A stretch of 12,774 bases of DNA from an uncultured Rickettsiales bacterium (GCA_948744995.1 CAPZCD010000033.1:1-12774); one strand, 5' to 3'. Positions 1 to 7,195 are shown, counted from the stretch's first letter. The notes: generated by a model from the sequence alone, not told the origin. Program-made: numbers and translations.

Positions 1-1688
1 CAAACTGCTAATGGTGTACTGTCTATATAGTAGATGCCTGTTTCTTCACCAAAAATTTGCTGACTTAACTCATTTTGGTTCAAGATTTGTTGTTCAGTTA
101 TAATAGTAGGAGTATGAAATTGTTCCCTAAATATCTTATTTATTAGTATCTCTTTCTTCAGTAAAGCTTCTTGTTCTGACTCATAATTAGTTTCTTCACC
201 TGAGAAGATTTTACTAAAAAAATTACGGATTTTATAAGTTATAGTAGATTTTGTTTTTTCTTTTTCTTTTTTCAATCTATCATTTTCTAATATTCTAATT
301 TTTCTATTTTCTATATTATCCTTTGTTTTATTATCTATTTTCCTTACCCATTCTTTATCTACTGTCGCAAGAGCGGCTTTACCTTTTTCTGTATTTTTAT
401 ATTCCCCAATATCTTCTAAACTTTTTGTTAAACCATTTTCTAATAAAATTGCTAAAACTTTAGCTTGCCTTAATCTCTCTTTTATAGTATAAGCATTAAT
501 ATCTGCAGTTTTATCTGTAGAAACTTTTTTCTTCACTTTAAATCTATTAACTAATTTTTCTAACTTATCCCTCATTTCTATTATATGCTTATACTTTTTT
601 ATAAATTCTTCTTTATTCTTTTCAAAAATAAAGGAAAATTTTTTATACCTTGTCTCTTTATTTTGAATAAATTCTAAAATTGTATTGAGAGATGATAACG
701 ATTGAGAATTTTTTAAAATAGGAAGTGGAAGTATAGCTAATCTTTGATTTCTATTTATTATTTTTTGATAATCTTCCTCCGCCATTTTTGGCCCTTCTAT
801 TAAATCACCATTTAGATCATCTGGATTAATATAATATTCTATTTTATTTTCTGAAAAAAATTGCTTTAGGTAACTGGAAAATTCTTCTATAGAATCAAAA
901 TTTTCTAAAATTTTTAAAAAATTATCTACTTCTCTTATGGCTATAGTTTTACAACTTGTATTATCGGTTTGTTGAAGATATTTTGTAGCATATCCCTCAC
1001 CTACTTCCCTTGTTGAAACAGAATCAAATTCAAATATTTCCCCATTCATAATAATGTAAGGGGTTACATGACCGCTATTTGTTATTTTTTTTGTTTTATT
1101 TGTATCAGTTAAAACAAAATGTAATTTTTTATCTGTTTTAGATTTCTCAATAATATTGTCATTTAAATTTTTAAAACCTATTTTATCGCTGTTAGTATTA
1201 TTAATTGCATAATGTAGCTCTACTTCATTAGAAACTGAAGAATGTTTTGCAAGATTATAAGTCATCATGTTAAATATTCCATCTTTTGACATGGATGGCA
1301 TCATTCTATCTAGATAAGCTTCTAGTATATCTGGATTTTTTATTGACGAGAGTGAATTTTCTATTAATTCTAGTATATCTTTAGAACTGTTTATATAATA
1401 CTGATTTGATAACAACCCATTATCAAGTAAACTTTTGAATTCTTCATAACTTAAAGTAAAATTATCAATTTTTATTTCTTCTAATTCTTTTTTAGGTTCT
1501 TCTTTAGATAAATAACAATCATTCCATTCTTTTAATATTTTTGTAAGATTCTTTATATCATCATTTTTAATTGTAATACCTGATGTTTGTTCTTTTATAA
1601 GAGACATAATATCTTCTGTAGGTTGATATTCGTTTTCTGATTCTATTTCTGTATTATCTACTCTTTCAGAATTGTTTGTTTCACTCAC
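1..1688 (-). CDS. Partial large protein with a clan CE-like (Ulp1/YopJ-type) His-Asp-Gln-Cys pattern; C terminus beyond the window
   Basis: The reading frame is open from a GTG at 1688-1686 to the left edge, giving 562 residues with no stop, so the gene is truncated by the window and not broken. I chose the GTG because AAGG lies four bases upstream and a good promoter sits about 30 bases further up; the next Met is residue 28. The protein is hydrophilic and rich in Lys, Glu, Asn and Ile, with no signal peptide or membrane helix. Residues 205-250 are the notable part. SGH (His207) begins a predicted strand-turn-strand that ends in FDS (Asp222), followed by Gln240 and Cys246 in QTDNTSC. The order, the 15-residue His-Asp spacing and the Gln at Cys minus 6 match clan CE cysteine proteases/acyltransferases. 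Against this, Asp to Cys is only 24 residues and Lys, not Gly, follows the Cys. Residues 340-480 are charged and probably helical. An effector or deubiquitinase-like role is inference; I do not recognise the full-length family. Confidence 0.8.
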   Translation of the reverse strand, partial: MSETNNSERVDNTEIESENEYQPTEDIMSLIKEQTSGITIKNDDIKNLTKILKEWNDCYLSKEEPKKELEEIKIDNFTLSYEEFKSLLDNGLLSNQYYINSSKDILELIENSLSSIKNPDILEAYLDRMMPSMSKDGIFNMMTYNLAKHSSVSNEVELHYAINNTNSDKIGFKNLNDNIIEKSKTDKKLHFVLTDTNKTKKITNSGHVTPYIIMNGEIFEFDSVSTREVGEGYATKYLQQTDNTSCKTIAIREVDNFLKILENFDSIEEFSSYLKQFFSENKIEYYINPDDLNGDLIEGPKMAEEDYQKIINRNQRLAILPLPILKNSQSLSSLNTILEFIQNKETRYKKFSFIFEKNKEEFIKKYKHIIEMRDKLEKLVNRFKVKKKVSTDKTADINAYTIKERLRQAKVLAILLENGLTKSLEDIGEYKNTEKGKAALATVDKEWVRKIDNKTKDNIENRKIRILENDRLKKEKEKTKSTITYKIRNFFSKIFSGEETNYESEQEALLKKEILINKIFREQFHTPTIITEQQILNQNELSQQIFGEETGIYYIDSTPLAV

Positions 1689-1717
1689 TTTTCCTTATTT
1701 TGTTGGTTGGTAATTTT

Positions 1718-1745
1718 ATTATAAGACTATTTTAGTTGGAATCAA
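1718..1745 (-). promoter_or_regulatory. Sigma70-type promoter for the clan CE-like gene
   Basis: On the minus strand TTGATT (1745-1740) and a perfect TATAAT (1723-1718) are separated by 16 bases. Transcription would start near 1711, about 22 bases before the GTG start. It lies in the 107-base gap after pyrH, so the downstream gene need not depend on read-through from pyrH. Confidence 0.65.
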
Positions 1746-1795
1746 GGTTTTTTCAAAATATAAATTCATTATTTTTTATCTAAAAACTCTCCCTT

Positions 1796-2524
1796 TTAAT
1801 CAAAATAACTCACCTCTACATCATTAGAAATTAAAGTATAGCTATTACTACTACCATCAATTATTTCTCTAACCGAATCCATTTTAGCCAATTTAAACAC
1901 CACAATTGGTAGATTATTATCTTTAGCAAGCGTAAATGCCGTTTGATCCATAATCTTAAGGTTGTTCTTTATAACTTCATCAAAAGTCACAGTTTTGTAT
2001 CTTCTCGCATTAGAAAAATTTTTAGGATCTTTATCATAAACACCGTCAACTTGGGTACCTTTAAAAATTGCATCACATTGCATTTCAACTGCCCTCAATA
2101 CAGATGCTGTATCGGTTGTAAAAAATGGATTACCAGTTCCAGCAACAAACAGAAGGACTTTACCATTTTTTAAAGCTTTAACAGCTTTATTACGATTGTA
2201 ACAGTCGCATAGCTTGTCTATTGTCAAAGCAGATTGTATCTCCGATTCTACACCTATGTCTGATAAATATGCACCTAATGCTATACCGTTCATAACGGTT
2301 GCTAACATACCCATATAATCCGCATTATTTCTGTCCATTTTCGTGTTTTGGGCTCCTCTAAAAATATTTCCGCCTCCTACAACTAAACACAATTCTATAT
2401 TTAATTCATGTATTGATTTAATTTTTTGAGCGATTTCCTTTAGAGAAGCATCGTCATATCCAAAGCCTTTTTCGCCTGCTAATCCCTCTCCGGATACTTT
2501 GAATAAAATTCTGTTGAATTTCAT
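1796..2524 (-). CDS. pyrH: UMP kinase (uridylate kinase)
   Basis: Phosphorylates UMP to UDP with ATP in pyrimidine nucleotide synthesis; bacterial UMP kinases are cytosolic hexamers of the amino-acid-kinase fold. The 242-residue length is normal. Family motifs appear in order: KVSGEGLAG at 9-17 (Lys9 in the phosphate-binding site), VVGGGNIFRG at 48-57, ADYMGMLATVMN at 68-79, GTGNPFFTTDTA at 129-140 (UMP/ATP binding), KGTQVDGVYDKDPK at 155-168, and MDQTAFTLA at 192-200. The ATG at 2524 gives the standard N terminus (MKFNRILFKVSGE) although no clear Shine-Dalgarno precedes it. In many bacteria pyrH lies between tsf and frr. Here it stands alone between two large unrecognised genes on the same strand, with its own candidate promoter. 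Nothing looks degraded. Confidence 0.97.
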   Translation of the reverse strand: MKFNRILFKVSGEGLAGEKGFGYDDASLKEIAQKIKSIHELNIELCLVVGGGNIFRGAQNTKMDRNNADYMGMLATVMNGIALGAYLSDIGVESEIQSALTIDKLCDCYNRNKAVKALKNGKVLLFVAGTGNPFFTTDTASVLRAVEMQCDAIFKGTQVDGVYDKDPKNFSNARRYKTVTFDEVIKNNLKIMDQTAFTLAKDNNLPIVVFKLAKMDSVREIIDGSSNSYTLISNDVEVSYFD

Positions 2525-2544
2525 AAATATTCATTTTTGAAGGG

Positions 2545-2572
2545 ATTTTAGAATTAAATTAATAAAAAGCAA
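2545..2572 (-). promoter_or_regulatory. Candidate pyrH promoter
   Basis: On the minus strand TTGCTT (2572-2567) and TAAAAT (2550-2545) are separated by 16 bases. This places the transcription start near 2538 and leaves a leader of only about 14 bases before the pyrH ATG, which fits the absence of a Shine-Dalgarno sequence. The -35 element matches consensus only at TTG, and such boxes are frequent in A/T-rich DNA. Confidence 0.35.
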
Positions 2573-2574
2573 GA

Positions 2575-2600
2575 GGAGCCATGTGGGTAAACATGGTTCT
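2575..2600 (-). terminator. Hairpin between the 587-residue gene and pyrH, possible Rho-independent terminator
   Basis: Bases 2575-2584 pair with 2591-2600 around a six-base loop. CCATGT/ACATGG is perfect, and four further outer pairs include two G-T wobbles. On the minus strand the stem is followed by TCTTGC and then TTTTTATT, a T tract that starts a little late for a classic terminator. It lies about 100 bases past the stop of the 587-residue gene and just ahead of the candidate pyrH promoter, where a terminator would be expected. A pyrH leader element is less likely because the candidate start lies downstream of it. Confidence 0.4.
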
Positions 2601-2700
2601 AATATTTTAATATTTTTATATGTCCTTTAATAATATCACTGCTAATCAACTATTGGGCAACTAAATTTTTAAAAAATTTATTTAAATAAAAACTATATTT

Positions 2701-4464
2701 CTAAACAATCCCAATATTATTGGTATGACTTTTTTCTACTTTTAATTTTTCAAAACGATTTTTTTGGGGATTTTTACTGTCTATATAATTTTTACGTACT
2801 TCTGCCAGAAAATTTTTTTTATCTTCTCCGAGTTTATTTTCTTTTTCAAATTTTTTTAGCATTGGACGTACGTCTCCAAAGACATTTTTATAGTGTTGCA
2901 ATGTGAGTAATAACTTATCTGAGTTTTTGTCTTCTATTAAATTATTTAAAAAACCATGTAAATTACTTGATATCATTCTTTTTTCTTCTTTTGTCAAAGT
3001 ATTTTTATCGTTGTCAACATCGTTAGTTTCTATCTGTTGTTTTTCTCTCAGAACCAAATCTTTGAAAAAATCATCATCTTTATCCTTATATCCTTTTATT
3101 GTAATTATATCTTCTACCTTATATTGTTGTTTTTGATCTTGATTCTTTTCCAAAATTTCCTTACGACTCATTATTTTTAAATTAGGTATTGTTAATTTAC
3201 TTTTTTCTTTCCTTATACTAGTATTATCCGCAAATTTTTCTAGAATATTACGCTGTTCCTTACTAATAAAATTTACTTTATCAGAAGACATAATAAAATT
3301 GACACAATCAGCTATAGTTGTTGTTTTTAAATTTTCTCCAGTACCACTTATATGTACAGGACAGTTCAGCATATAATTGACATCTTTAATAATTTCTGAA
3401 TTATCCTTATTTTCCATTAACTCCTTATTAAATTTATCTATAGTTTCAAAGAAAAATTCATTAAATTTATCAGTGTCTTCATATATACCTTCAATTTTAT
3501 CAACTATACTAAAATTACTAATCATAAATGACCTTAACATCTCAGCCATTTGATTTAGATTACCTCTAGCTAAGCCACTTGAAGTAACATTACCTTCAAA
3601 AATATCACTACTTAGTGTTTCCTTTTTTTTATTTTCTAAACTTGAATTATTTGATGAAAAATTATAGATATTTTTAAAATCTTCATCTTTTTTCAAAATG
3701 CTTATAGCATTTGTATTACCAGACCTCACAAGCACACTTTGCGCATTTCCAAATGTATTTATTTCTGGAAATTTACCTTCATTATTTTTCATATGAATAT
3801 CAACTATAGTATTGACAAAATCCATTGATGGATTAACTATACCACGAAATGTTGCATCAATATACTGTCCAACAGCTCGGTACTTACTAAAGTTTTGCAT
3901 TTCTTTCCATACATTAGTATTTTCTTTATACATCCCTTCTAAATATGATCCGGTACATTCAACAGTATCTTTAATTAATCCATAATATTTTTCCTGAGTA
4001 TTTTCAATATTTACTTTATCTAACGTATCCAATCTAGCCAATAATAATGCTAAAGTTATATCTTTAGCTTCAACTTCAGCTTCAGCTTTAGCTTCAGCTT
4101 CAGTTTTATTTTCGGCTTTAGCTTTAGCTTTAGCTTTAACTCTAGTTTTATCCTTTATTGAATCATTAAGTTTTTTTATTTTTTCATCTAATTCTTTTGA
4201 ACTGCCTTTAAATGATAAAATATCACAAATTGTACTTCTAGCTTTTGTATTCAGATCTTCATAAGCTAAAACTAGACCGCTTAAAATTCTTCCTGCGGTT
4301 TCTTCTGGCTTGTTTTTAACAATATCAAGAAGCTTACCATGTACCCCTATGTCTTTTGACAATACAATATTTTTTAAACTTTTTGGGAAAAAATCTTTTT
4401 CACCCATTTTTTCAAGAAAATTATTTATTTGCGAGAATGATAAAAGAAATAAAGTTATTTTCAA
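2701..4464 (-). CDS. Unrecognised 587-residue protein with a (Lys/Glu)-Ala low-complexity repeat
   Basis: Intact reading frame ending in TAG at 2703-2701. I do not recognise the family. The longest start is TTG at 4464, two sense codons after an in-frame TAA and behind a run of nine A. It gives a short hydrophobic N terminus (MKITLFLLSF). The alternative is ATG at 4407 (Met20, MGEKDFFPKSL). Neither has a clear Shine-Dalgarno, so the start is uncertain. Residues 108-134 are built from KA, EA and AK units encoded by hexanucleotide repeats. The rest is largely helical and charged, with no transmembrane segment. Recurring Phe/Asn/Lys-rich stretches such as 331-350 (TDKFNEFFFETIDKFNKELM) suggest amphipathic helices, and the C-terminal third (410-580) is very Lys-rich. 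Cys occurs only at 80, 170, 368 and 387. Size and composition resemble lineage-specific proteins of intracellular bacteria, which is no evidence of a specific function. Confidence 0.78.
   Translation of the reverse strand: MKITLFLLSFSQINNFLEKMGEKDFFPKSLKNIVLSKDIGVHGKLLDIVKNKPEETAGRILSGLVLAYEDLNTKARSTICDILSFKGSSKELDEKIKKLNDSIKDKTRVKAKAKAKAENKTEAEAKAEAEVEAKDITLALLLARLDTLDKVNIENTQEKYYGLIKDTVECTGSYLEGMYKENTNVWKEMQNFSKYRAVGQYIDATFRGIVNPSMDFVNTIVDIHMKNNEGKFPEINTFGNAQSVLVRSGNTNAISILKKDEDFKNIYNFSSNNSSLENKKKETLSSDIFEGNVTSSGLARGNLNQMAEMLRSFMISNFSIVDKIEGIYEDTDKFNEFFFETIDKFNKELMENKDNSEIIKDVNYMLNCPVHISGTGENLKTTTIADCVNFIMSSDKVNFISKEQRNILEKFADNTSIRKEKSKLTIPNLKIMSRKEILEKNQDQKQQYKVEDIITIKGYKDKDDDFFKDLVLREKQQIETNDVDNDKNTLTKEEKRMISSNLHGFLNNLIEDKNSDKLLLTLQHYKNVFGDVRPMLKKFEKENKLGEDKKNFLAEVRKNYIDSKNPQKNRFEKLKVEKSHTNNIGIV
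4063..4143 (-). repeat. Degenerate hexanucleotide tandem repeat (AAAGCT/GAAGCT) inside the 587-residue gene
   Basis: On the coding strand AAAGCT and GAAGCT units recur in two blocks separated by the codons for ENKTE, encoding alternating Lys/Glu and Ala (residues 108-134). Six-base units keep the frame, so slippage would change the length of a charged helix without breaking the protein. The units are close to identical, which suggests recent expansion. Confidence 0.85.
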
Positions 4465-4486
4465 TCTTTTTTTTTAATTAAAAACT

Positions 4487-4494
4487 ATTATAAT
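4487..4494. promoter_or_regulatory. Symmetric -10 element in the divergent start region
   Basis: ATTATAAT is its own reverse complement, so it offers TATAAT to both strands: 4489-4494 for the mlaD cluster and 4492-4487 for the 587-residue gene. On the plus strand transcription would start near 4501, about 20 bases before the mlaD GTG. On the minus strand it would start near 4480, just before the TTG. No good -35 hexamer is visible at 16-18 bases on either side. If both are used, the two polymerases would compete for the site. Confidence 0.4.
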
Positions 4495-4520
4495 ACATTT
4501 ATATTAGATTATTTACACAG

Positions 4521-4976
4521 GTGAAGAAAAATTATTTTGAATTAGTTACAGGGGCTACAATAATACTACTAAGTTTAGCATTTACAGCATTTGTCATTAG
4601 GACAACAAACCGAAAAATAACCAAAAATACCTATATACTAGGCGCTGTCTTTGAGAACATAGAAGGCATAAATATAGGTTCAAAAGTAAAAATTGGCGGT
4701 ACCGAGATAGGCAAAGTATCCAGCGTAAAACTAGGAGAAGATTACAGTGTGGTTGTCAAATTAGCCATAGATCAAGGCATAAAAATACCATCAGATAGTA
4801 GTATAAAAGTCTCCACCAGTGGTATCATGGGCGGAAAATATCTAAAAGTTATAGTTGGCGGTGACAACAGCTACCTTGAAAAAGGAGATTATTTTGAATT
4901 TACCGAATCTTCGTTAGATCTAGAAGATATGGTAACAAGATTCATGCTAAACAAAGTTTCAAATGAAAAAAATTAA
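4521..4976 (+). CDS. mlaD: MlaD: MCE-domain lipid-binding component of the Mla phospholipid transport system
   Basis: Inner-membrane-anchored periplasmic protein that, with the MlaFEB ABC transporter, moves phospholipids between the inner and outer membranes. In characterised homologues the MCE domains form a hexameric ring with a central lipid channel. Here 151 residues show one N-terminal transmembrane helix (about 8-26) and then one MCE domain (about 38-115). Its hallmarks are VFENIEGINIGSKVKIGGTE at 43-62, IGKVSSVKL at 63-71, and the STSGIMGGKYLKVIVGG segment at 98-114. The length fits the short alphaproteobacterial form. The start is GTG at 4521, with no ATG further upstream in frame before it. 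It is the first gene of the plus-strand cluster, and its 3' end overlaps the DUF2155 gene by 14 bases. The other Mla subunits are not in the window. Confidence 0.93.
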   Translation: MKKNYFELVTGATIILLSLAFTAFVIRTTNRKITKNTYILGAVFENIEGINIGSKVKIGGTEIGKVSSVKLGEDYSVVVKLAIDQGIKIPSDSSIKVSTSGIMGGKYLKVIVGGDNSYLEKGDYFEFTESSLDLEDMVTRFMLNKVSNEKN

Positions 4977-5436
4977 ATTTTCTCCAATTATACTACTATT
5001 TTTTTTACTTTGTACTAATCGTGTTTTTTCAAGCAGCAACAGTGTTGAGGATAGTATTAGTAGCAATAGTAGTGGAGATATGGTAAAACCTAAAATTAGT
5101 AATCTTGTTAAAGATCAGCCAAATGATAGGTTTGTTGAAAATGTTGAACTACAATTTTTAGACAAAATAACCGGAAAAACATCCAATTTTGAAACTAAGA
5201 TTGGTAGCATTTTAAAATTTGAAAGGTTGGAGGTAATACCACTACTATGTTGGAAATCATATCCAGAAGAGAGCCCGGAAAATAAGCTGCTAGTAAAGAT
5301 ATATGAAATTAAAGGTAAAAGTAAAAAATTACTGCTTTATGGTTGGATATTTTCATCCAGCCCAAGCGTATCTGGTTTAGAACACCAGTTTTACGATGTG
5401 GTTTTAAAAAATTGTTTTAATGGAAATAAGATATGA
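4963..5436 (+). CDS. DUF2155 secreted/envelope protein
   Basis: A 157-residue protein with a clear N-terminal signal peptide: KKIK, then a hydrophobic core at about 8-18, then a small-residue region near 23. A Ser/Asn-rich linker follows (about 23-40). The mature part matches the alphaproteobacterial DUF2155 family. It has LDKITGKT at 66-73, GSILKFERLEVIPLLCW at 81-97 with Cys96, PEESPENKLLVKIYE at 101-115, GWIFSSSPSVSGLEHQFYDV at 127-146, and Cys151. The two conserved cysteines could form a disulfide in the periplasm (inference). Function is unknown; the usual pairing with mlaD suggests outer-membrane maintenance. The ATG lies inside the last codons of mlaD with no Shine-Dalgarno, and the 3' end shares ATGA with folD, so translational coupling is likely on both sides. 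Confidence 0.9.
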   Translation: MKKIKFSPIILLFFLLCTNRVFSSSNSVEDSISSNSSGDMVKPKISNLVKDQPNDRFVENVELQFLDKITGKTSNFETKIGSILKFERLEVIPLLCWKSYPEESPENKLLVKIYEIKGKSKKLLLYGWIFSSSPSVSGLEHQFYDVVLKNCFNGNKI

Positions 5437-6326
5437 AGTTTATAGATTGTTTGACTATTTCAAATTCGATAAGAAGTGATATTAAAAACTTTGTTGATAA
5501 TCTGAATGGACAAAGAGTACCAACTTTGGCTGTCGTTGTGGTTGGAAATATCTATGCAAGTCAGGTTTACGTTAGAAATAAAGAGCTGGCCTGCCGAAAA
5601 TGCGGTGTAAATTTCATAAAATATGAACTAAAAGAGAAAACTACCGAGCAAGAGTTGATTGAACTTCTAAAAAAAATAAATCTGGATCCGGATATAAATG
5701 CCGTTATTACACAGCTACCATTACCTAAACATATAAATGAAGAAAAAATCAAGGAATTTATAAGTCCAAAAAAAGATGCCGATTGTTTTAGTCCGGAAAA
5801 TTTGGCGAAACTATTCAATCTAACCAGAAATGATAATTTGGATGATTTTATTCTACCTTGTACTGCTAATGCCTGTATAGATGCATTAAAAAGTGTTTGC
5901 CAAGATCTGGAGGGTAAAAACGCTGTTGTGATAGGAAGATCTAATTTGGTTGGTAAGCCACTTATACACTTGCTCCTTAAGGAAGATTGTACCGTAACAG
6001 CAACTCATAGTAAAACTGTTGATTTAAAACATATAACCCAAAATGCCGATATAGTTATTAGTGCGGTTGGAAAAGCAAAATTCCTAAAAAGAGATATGTT
6101 CAAAAATGATGCAATAGCAATAGATGTTGGTATAAGCAGATCTGCCGATAATAGTATTTCCGGAGATATTGATGCTGAAAGTCTTAAGGATACAGATGTT
6201 ACATTAACTCCGGTACCGGGAGGAATAGGCCCCATGACCGTATCCTATTTAATAAAAAATGTATGTAAATTATTCGCAAAACAACAAATGGAGGATTTTA
6301 ATGGAGAACACTTTAGCGGGAAATAG
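5433..6326 (+). CDS. folD: Bifunctional methylenetetrahydrofolate dehydrogenase / methenyltetrahydrofolate cyclohydrolase
   Basis: Cytosolic enzyme interconverting 5,10-methylene-, 5,10-methenyl- and 10-formyl-tetrahydrofolate with NADP, supplying one-carbon units for purines and formyl-Met-tRNA. The 297 residues are close to the usual size. Visible motifs: SQVYVRNK at 43-50 with Tyr46 and the catalytic Lys50, TQLPLP at 93-98 with Gln94, KDADCF at 114-119 with Asp117, GKNAVVIGRSNLVGKPL at 161-177 (dinucleotide binding), and PVPGGIGPMTVSYL at 260-273. Two usually conserved spots differ: DCF where DGF is typical, and PCTANAC at 142-148 where PCTPxG is typical. The catalytic residues are kept, so I expect it to be active. 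The ATG overlaps the preceding stop (ATGA). The 3' end runs 26 bases into the cupin gene. Confidence 0.96.
   Translation: MKFIDCLTISNSIRSDIKNFVDNLNGQRVPTLAVVVVGNIYASQVYVRNKELACRKCGVNFIKYELKEKTTEQELIELLKKINLDPDINAVITQLPLPKHINEEKIKEFISPKKDADCFSPENLAKLFNLTRNDNLDDFILPCTANACIDALKSVCQDLEGKNAVVIGRSNLVGKPLIHLLLKEDCTVTATHSKTVDLKHITQNADIVISAVGKAKFLKRDMFKNDAIAIDVGISRSADNSISGDIDAESLKDTDVTLTPVPGGIGPMTVSYLIKNVCKLFAKQQMEDFNGEHFSGK
6290..6294 (+). promoter_or_regulatory. Shine-Dalgarno GGAGG deciding the cupin start
   Basis: GGAGG lies six bases before the ATG at 6301, inside the 3' end of folD. It is the strongest ribosome binding site I found in the window and argues against the upstream in-frame ATG at 6259. 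It may make the cupin's translation less dependent on coupling to folD. Confidence 0.75.
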
Positions 6327-6663
6327 TCTAACTACTAGACCTTGGGGAACTTTTGAGGTTATACTTAAATCTGAAAAATATCAACTGAAAAGGATAGTAG
6401 TTTCAAAAAAATCAAAACTATCCCTACAATCGCATAAAATGAGGGACGAACATTGGATAGTTGTTTCCGGCACTGGAATTGCTGATCTCGGTAATGATAA
6501 AATTACTCTTAAGGAAAACGAACATATTTTTATTCCTAAAAATACAAAACATAGAATGTCAAACAATACGGATAAGGATTTGGTGTTTATAGAGGTTCAA
6601 TATGGAGACTATCTAGGTGAAGATGATATAATCAGATATGAGGATATCTATGGGAGAGCGTAA
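6301..6663 (+). CDS. Stand-alone phosphomannose isomerase type II-like cupin
   Basis: A 120-residue cupin matching the C-terminal domain of type II mannose-6-phosphate isomerase / mannose-1-phosphate guanylyltransferases (ManC/AlgA), but without the nucleotidyltransferase half. Motifs: TRPWGTFEV at 12-20, LSLQSHKMRDEHWIVVSG at 40-57, HRMSN at 84-88, and IEVQYGDYLGEDDI at 97-110. Likely metal ligands are Gln43, His45, Glu50 and His84. I chose the ATG at 6301 over the in-frame ATG at 6259 because GGAGG (6290-6294) stands six bases before it and the protein then begins where the family does. It probably isomerises or binds a phosphorylated sugar; mannose-6-phosphate to fructose-6-phosphate is the family activity, and the true substrate cannot be read from sequence. 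It overlaps folD at the start and the acetyltransferase gene by 14 bases at the end. Confidence 0.88.
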   Translation: MENTLAGNSLTTRPWGTFEVILKSEKYQLKRIVVSKKSKLSLQSHKMRDEHWIVVSGTGIADLGNDKITLKENEHIFIPKNTKHRMSNNTDKDLVFIEVQYGDYLGEDDIIRYEDIYGRA

Positions 6664-7195
6664 ATGTATATTTAAAGCCGATGGCTATAGCATGGAAGTC
6701 TTTGATATGAGTAATTTTGATGATTTCTGTCAACTTAACCAAGATCCTATAGTTTCCAGATATGTTAATCACAATGGTGGAAAACCTAAAACTTTTAGAG
6801 AATGTGTAGAAAAATATGATGATATAACATATGGACAAGAGCATTATGGCTATAGCTATTGGGCCATATACAATAATTTAAATGAATTTGTGGGACAATG
6901 TGGGGTTTTGAAGTGTTGGAACGATAGCAATAATTTTTGCTATGCATTTAAAAAAAAATATTGGGGGAAAGGTATAGGAGGTAAGGTTTGTAAATTGGTT
7001 ATAGATTATGTATTTGATAATTTTGATGAAATTCAGAAAATTGAAACTTCGGTAATGTCAGCTAATGTGGCGTCGGTTAAAATTGTGAATAAAATTGGAT
7101 TTAAGTATTTATACACTAAGAAAGAATTTGGAGAAGATTTAGAATTTTTTGAACTTGATAGAGATGATTTTTATGAAAACAAAAAAATTATTTAA
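6650..7195 (+). CDS. GNAT-family N-acetyltransferase (RimJ/RimL-like)
   Basis: Transfers an acetyl group from acetyl-CoA to an amine; the acceptor cannot be told from sequence. The 181-residue protein carries the GNAT core. It has YWAIYNNLNEFVGQCGVL at 70-87 (strands leading to motif A), YAFKKKYWGKGIGGKV at 98-113 (pyrophosphate-binding loop, GKGIGG) with the following helix, and NVASVKIVNKIGF at 139-151, the typical N-x-x-S-x-K/R-x-x-x-K-x-GF signature. I prefer ATG 6650 to ATG 6638 because GAGG (6640-6643) is six bases upstream of it. The longer form would add only MRIS. It overlaps the cupin gene by 14 bases and the PBP1A gene by 23. RimJ/RimL-type enzymes often acetylate ribosomal protein N termini, but many relatives act on small molecules. 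Confidence 0.87.
   Translation: MGERKCIFKADGYSMEVFDMSNFDDFCQLNQDPIVSRYVNHNGGKPKTFRECVEKYDDITYGQEHYGYSYWAIYNNLNEFVGQCGVLKCWNDSNNFCYAFKKKYWGKGIGGKVCKLVIDYVFDNFDEIQKIETSVMSANVASVKIVNKIGFKYLYTKKEFGEDLEFFELDRDDFYENKKII

Noticed and set aside
1943..2173. Plus-strand frame of 76 codons opposite pyrH
   Set aside because: Lies wholly within a conserved pyrH sequence on the other strand and shows no protein-like features.
7149..7172. Extended PBP1A N terminus from TTG 7149
   Set aside because: It would add MNLIEMIF before the normal MKTKK and membrane anchor, using a rarer start codon deep inside the acetyltransferase gene.
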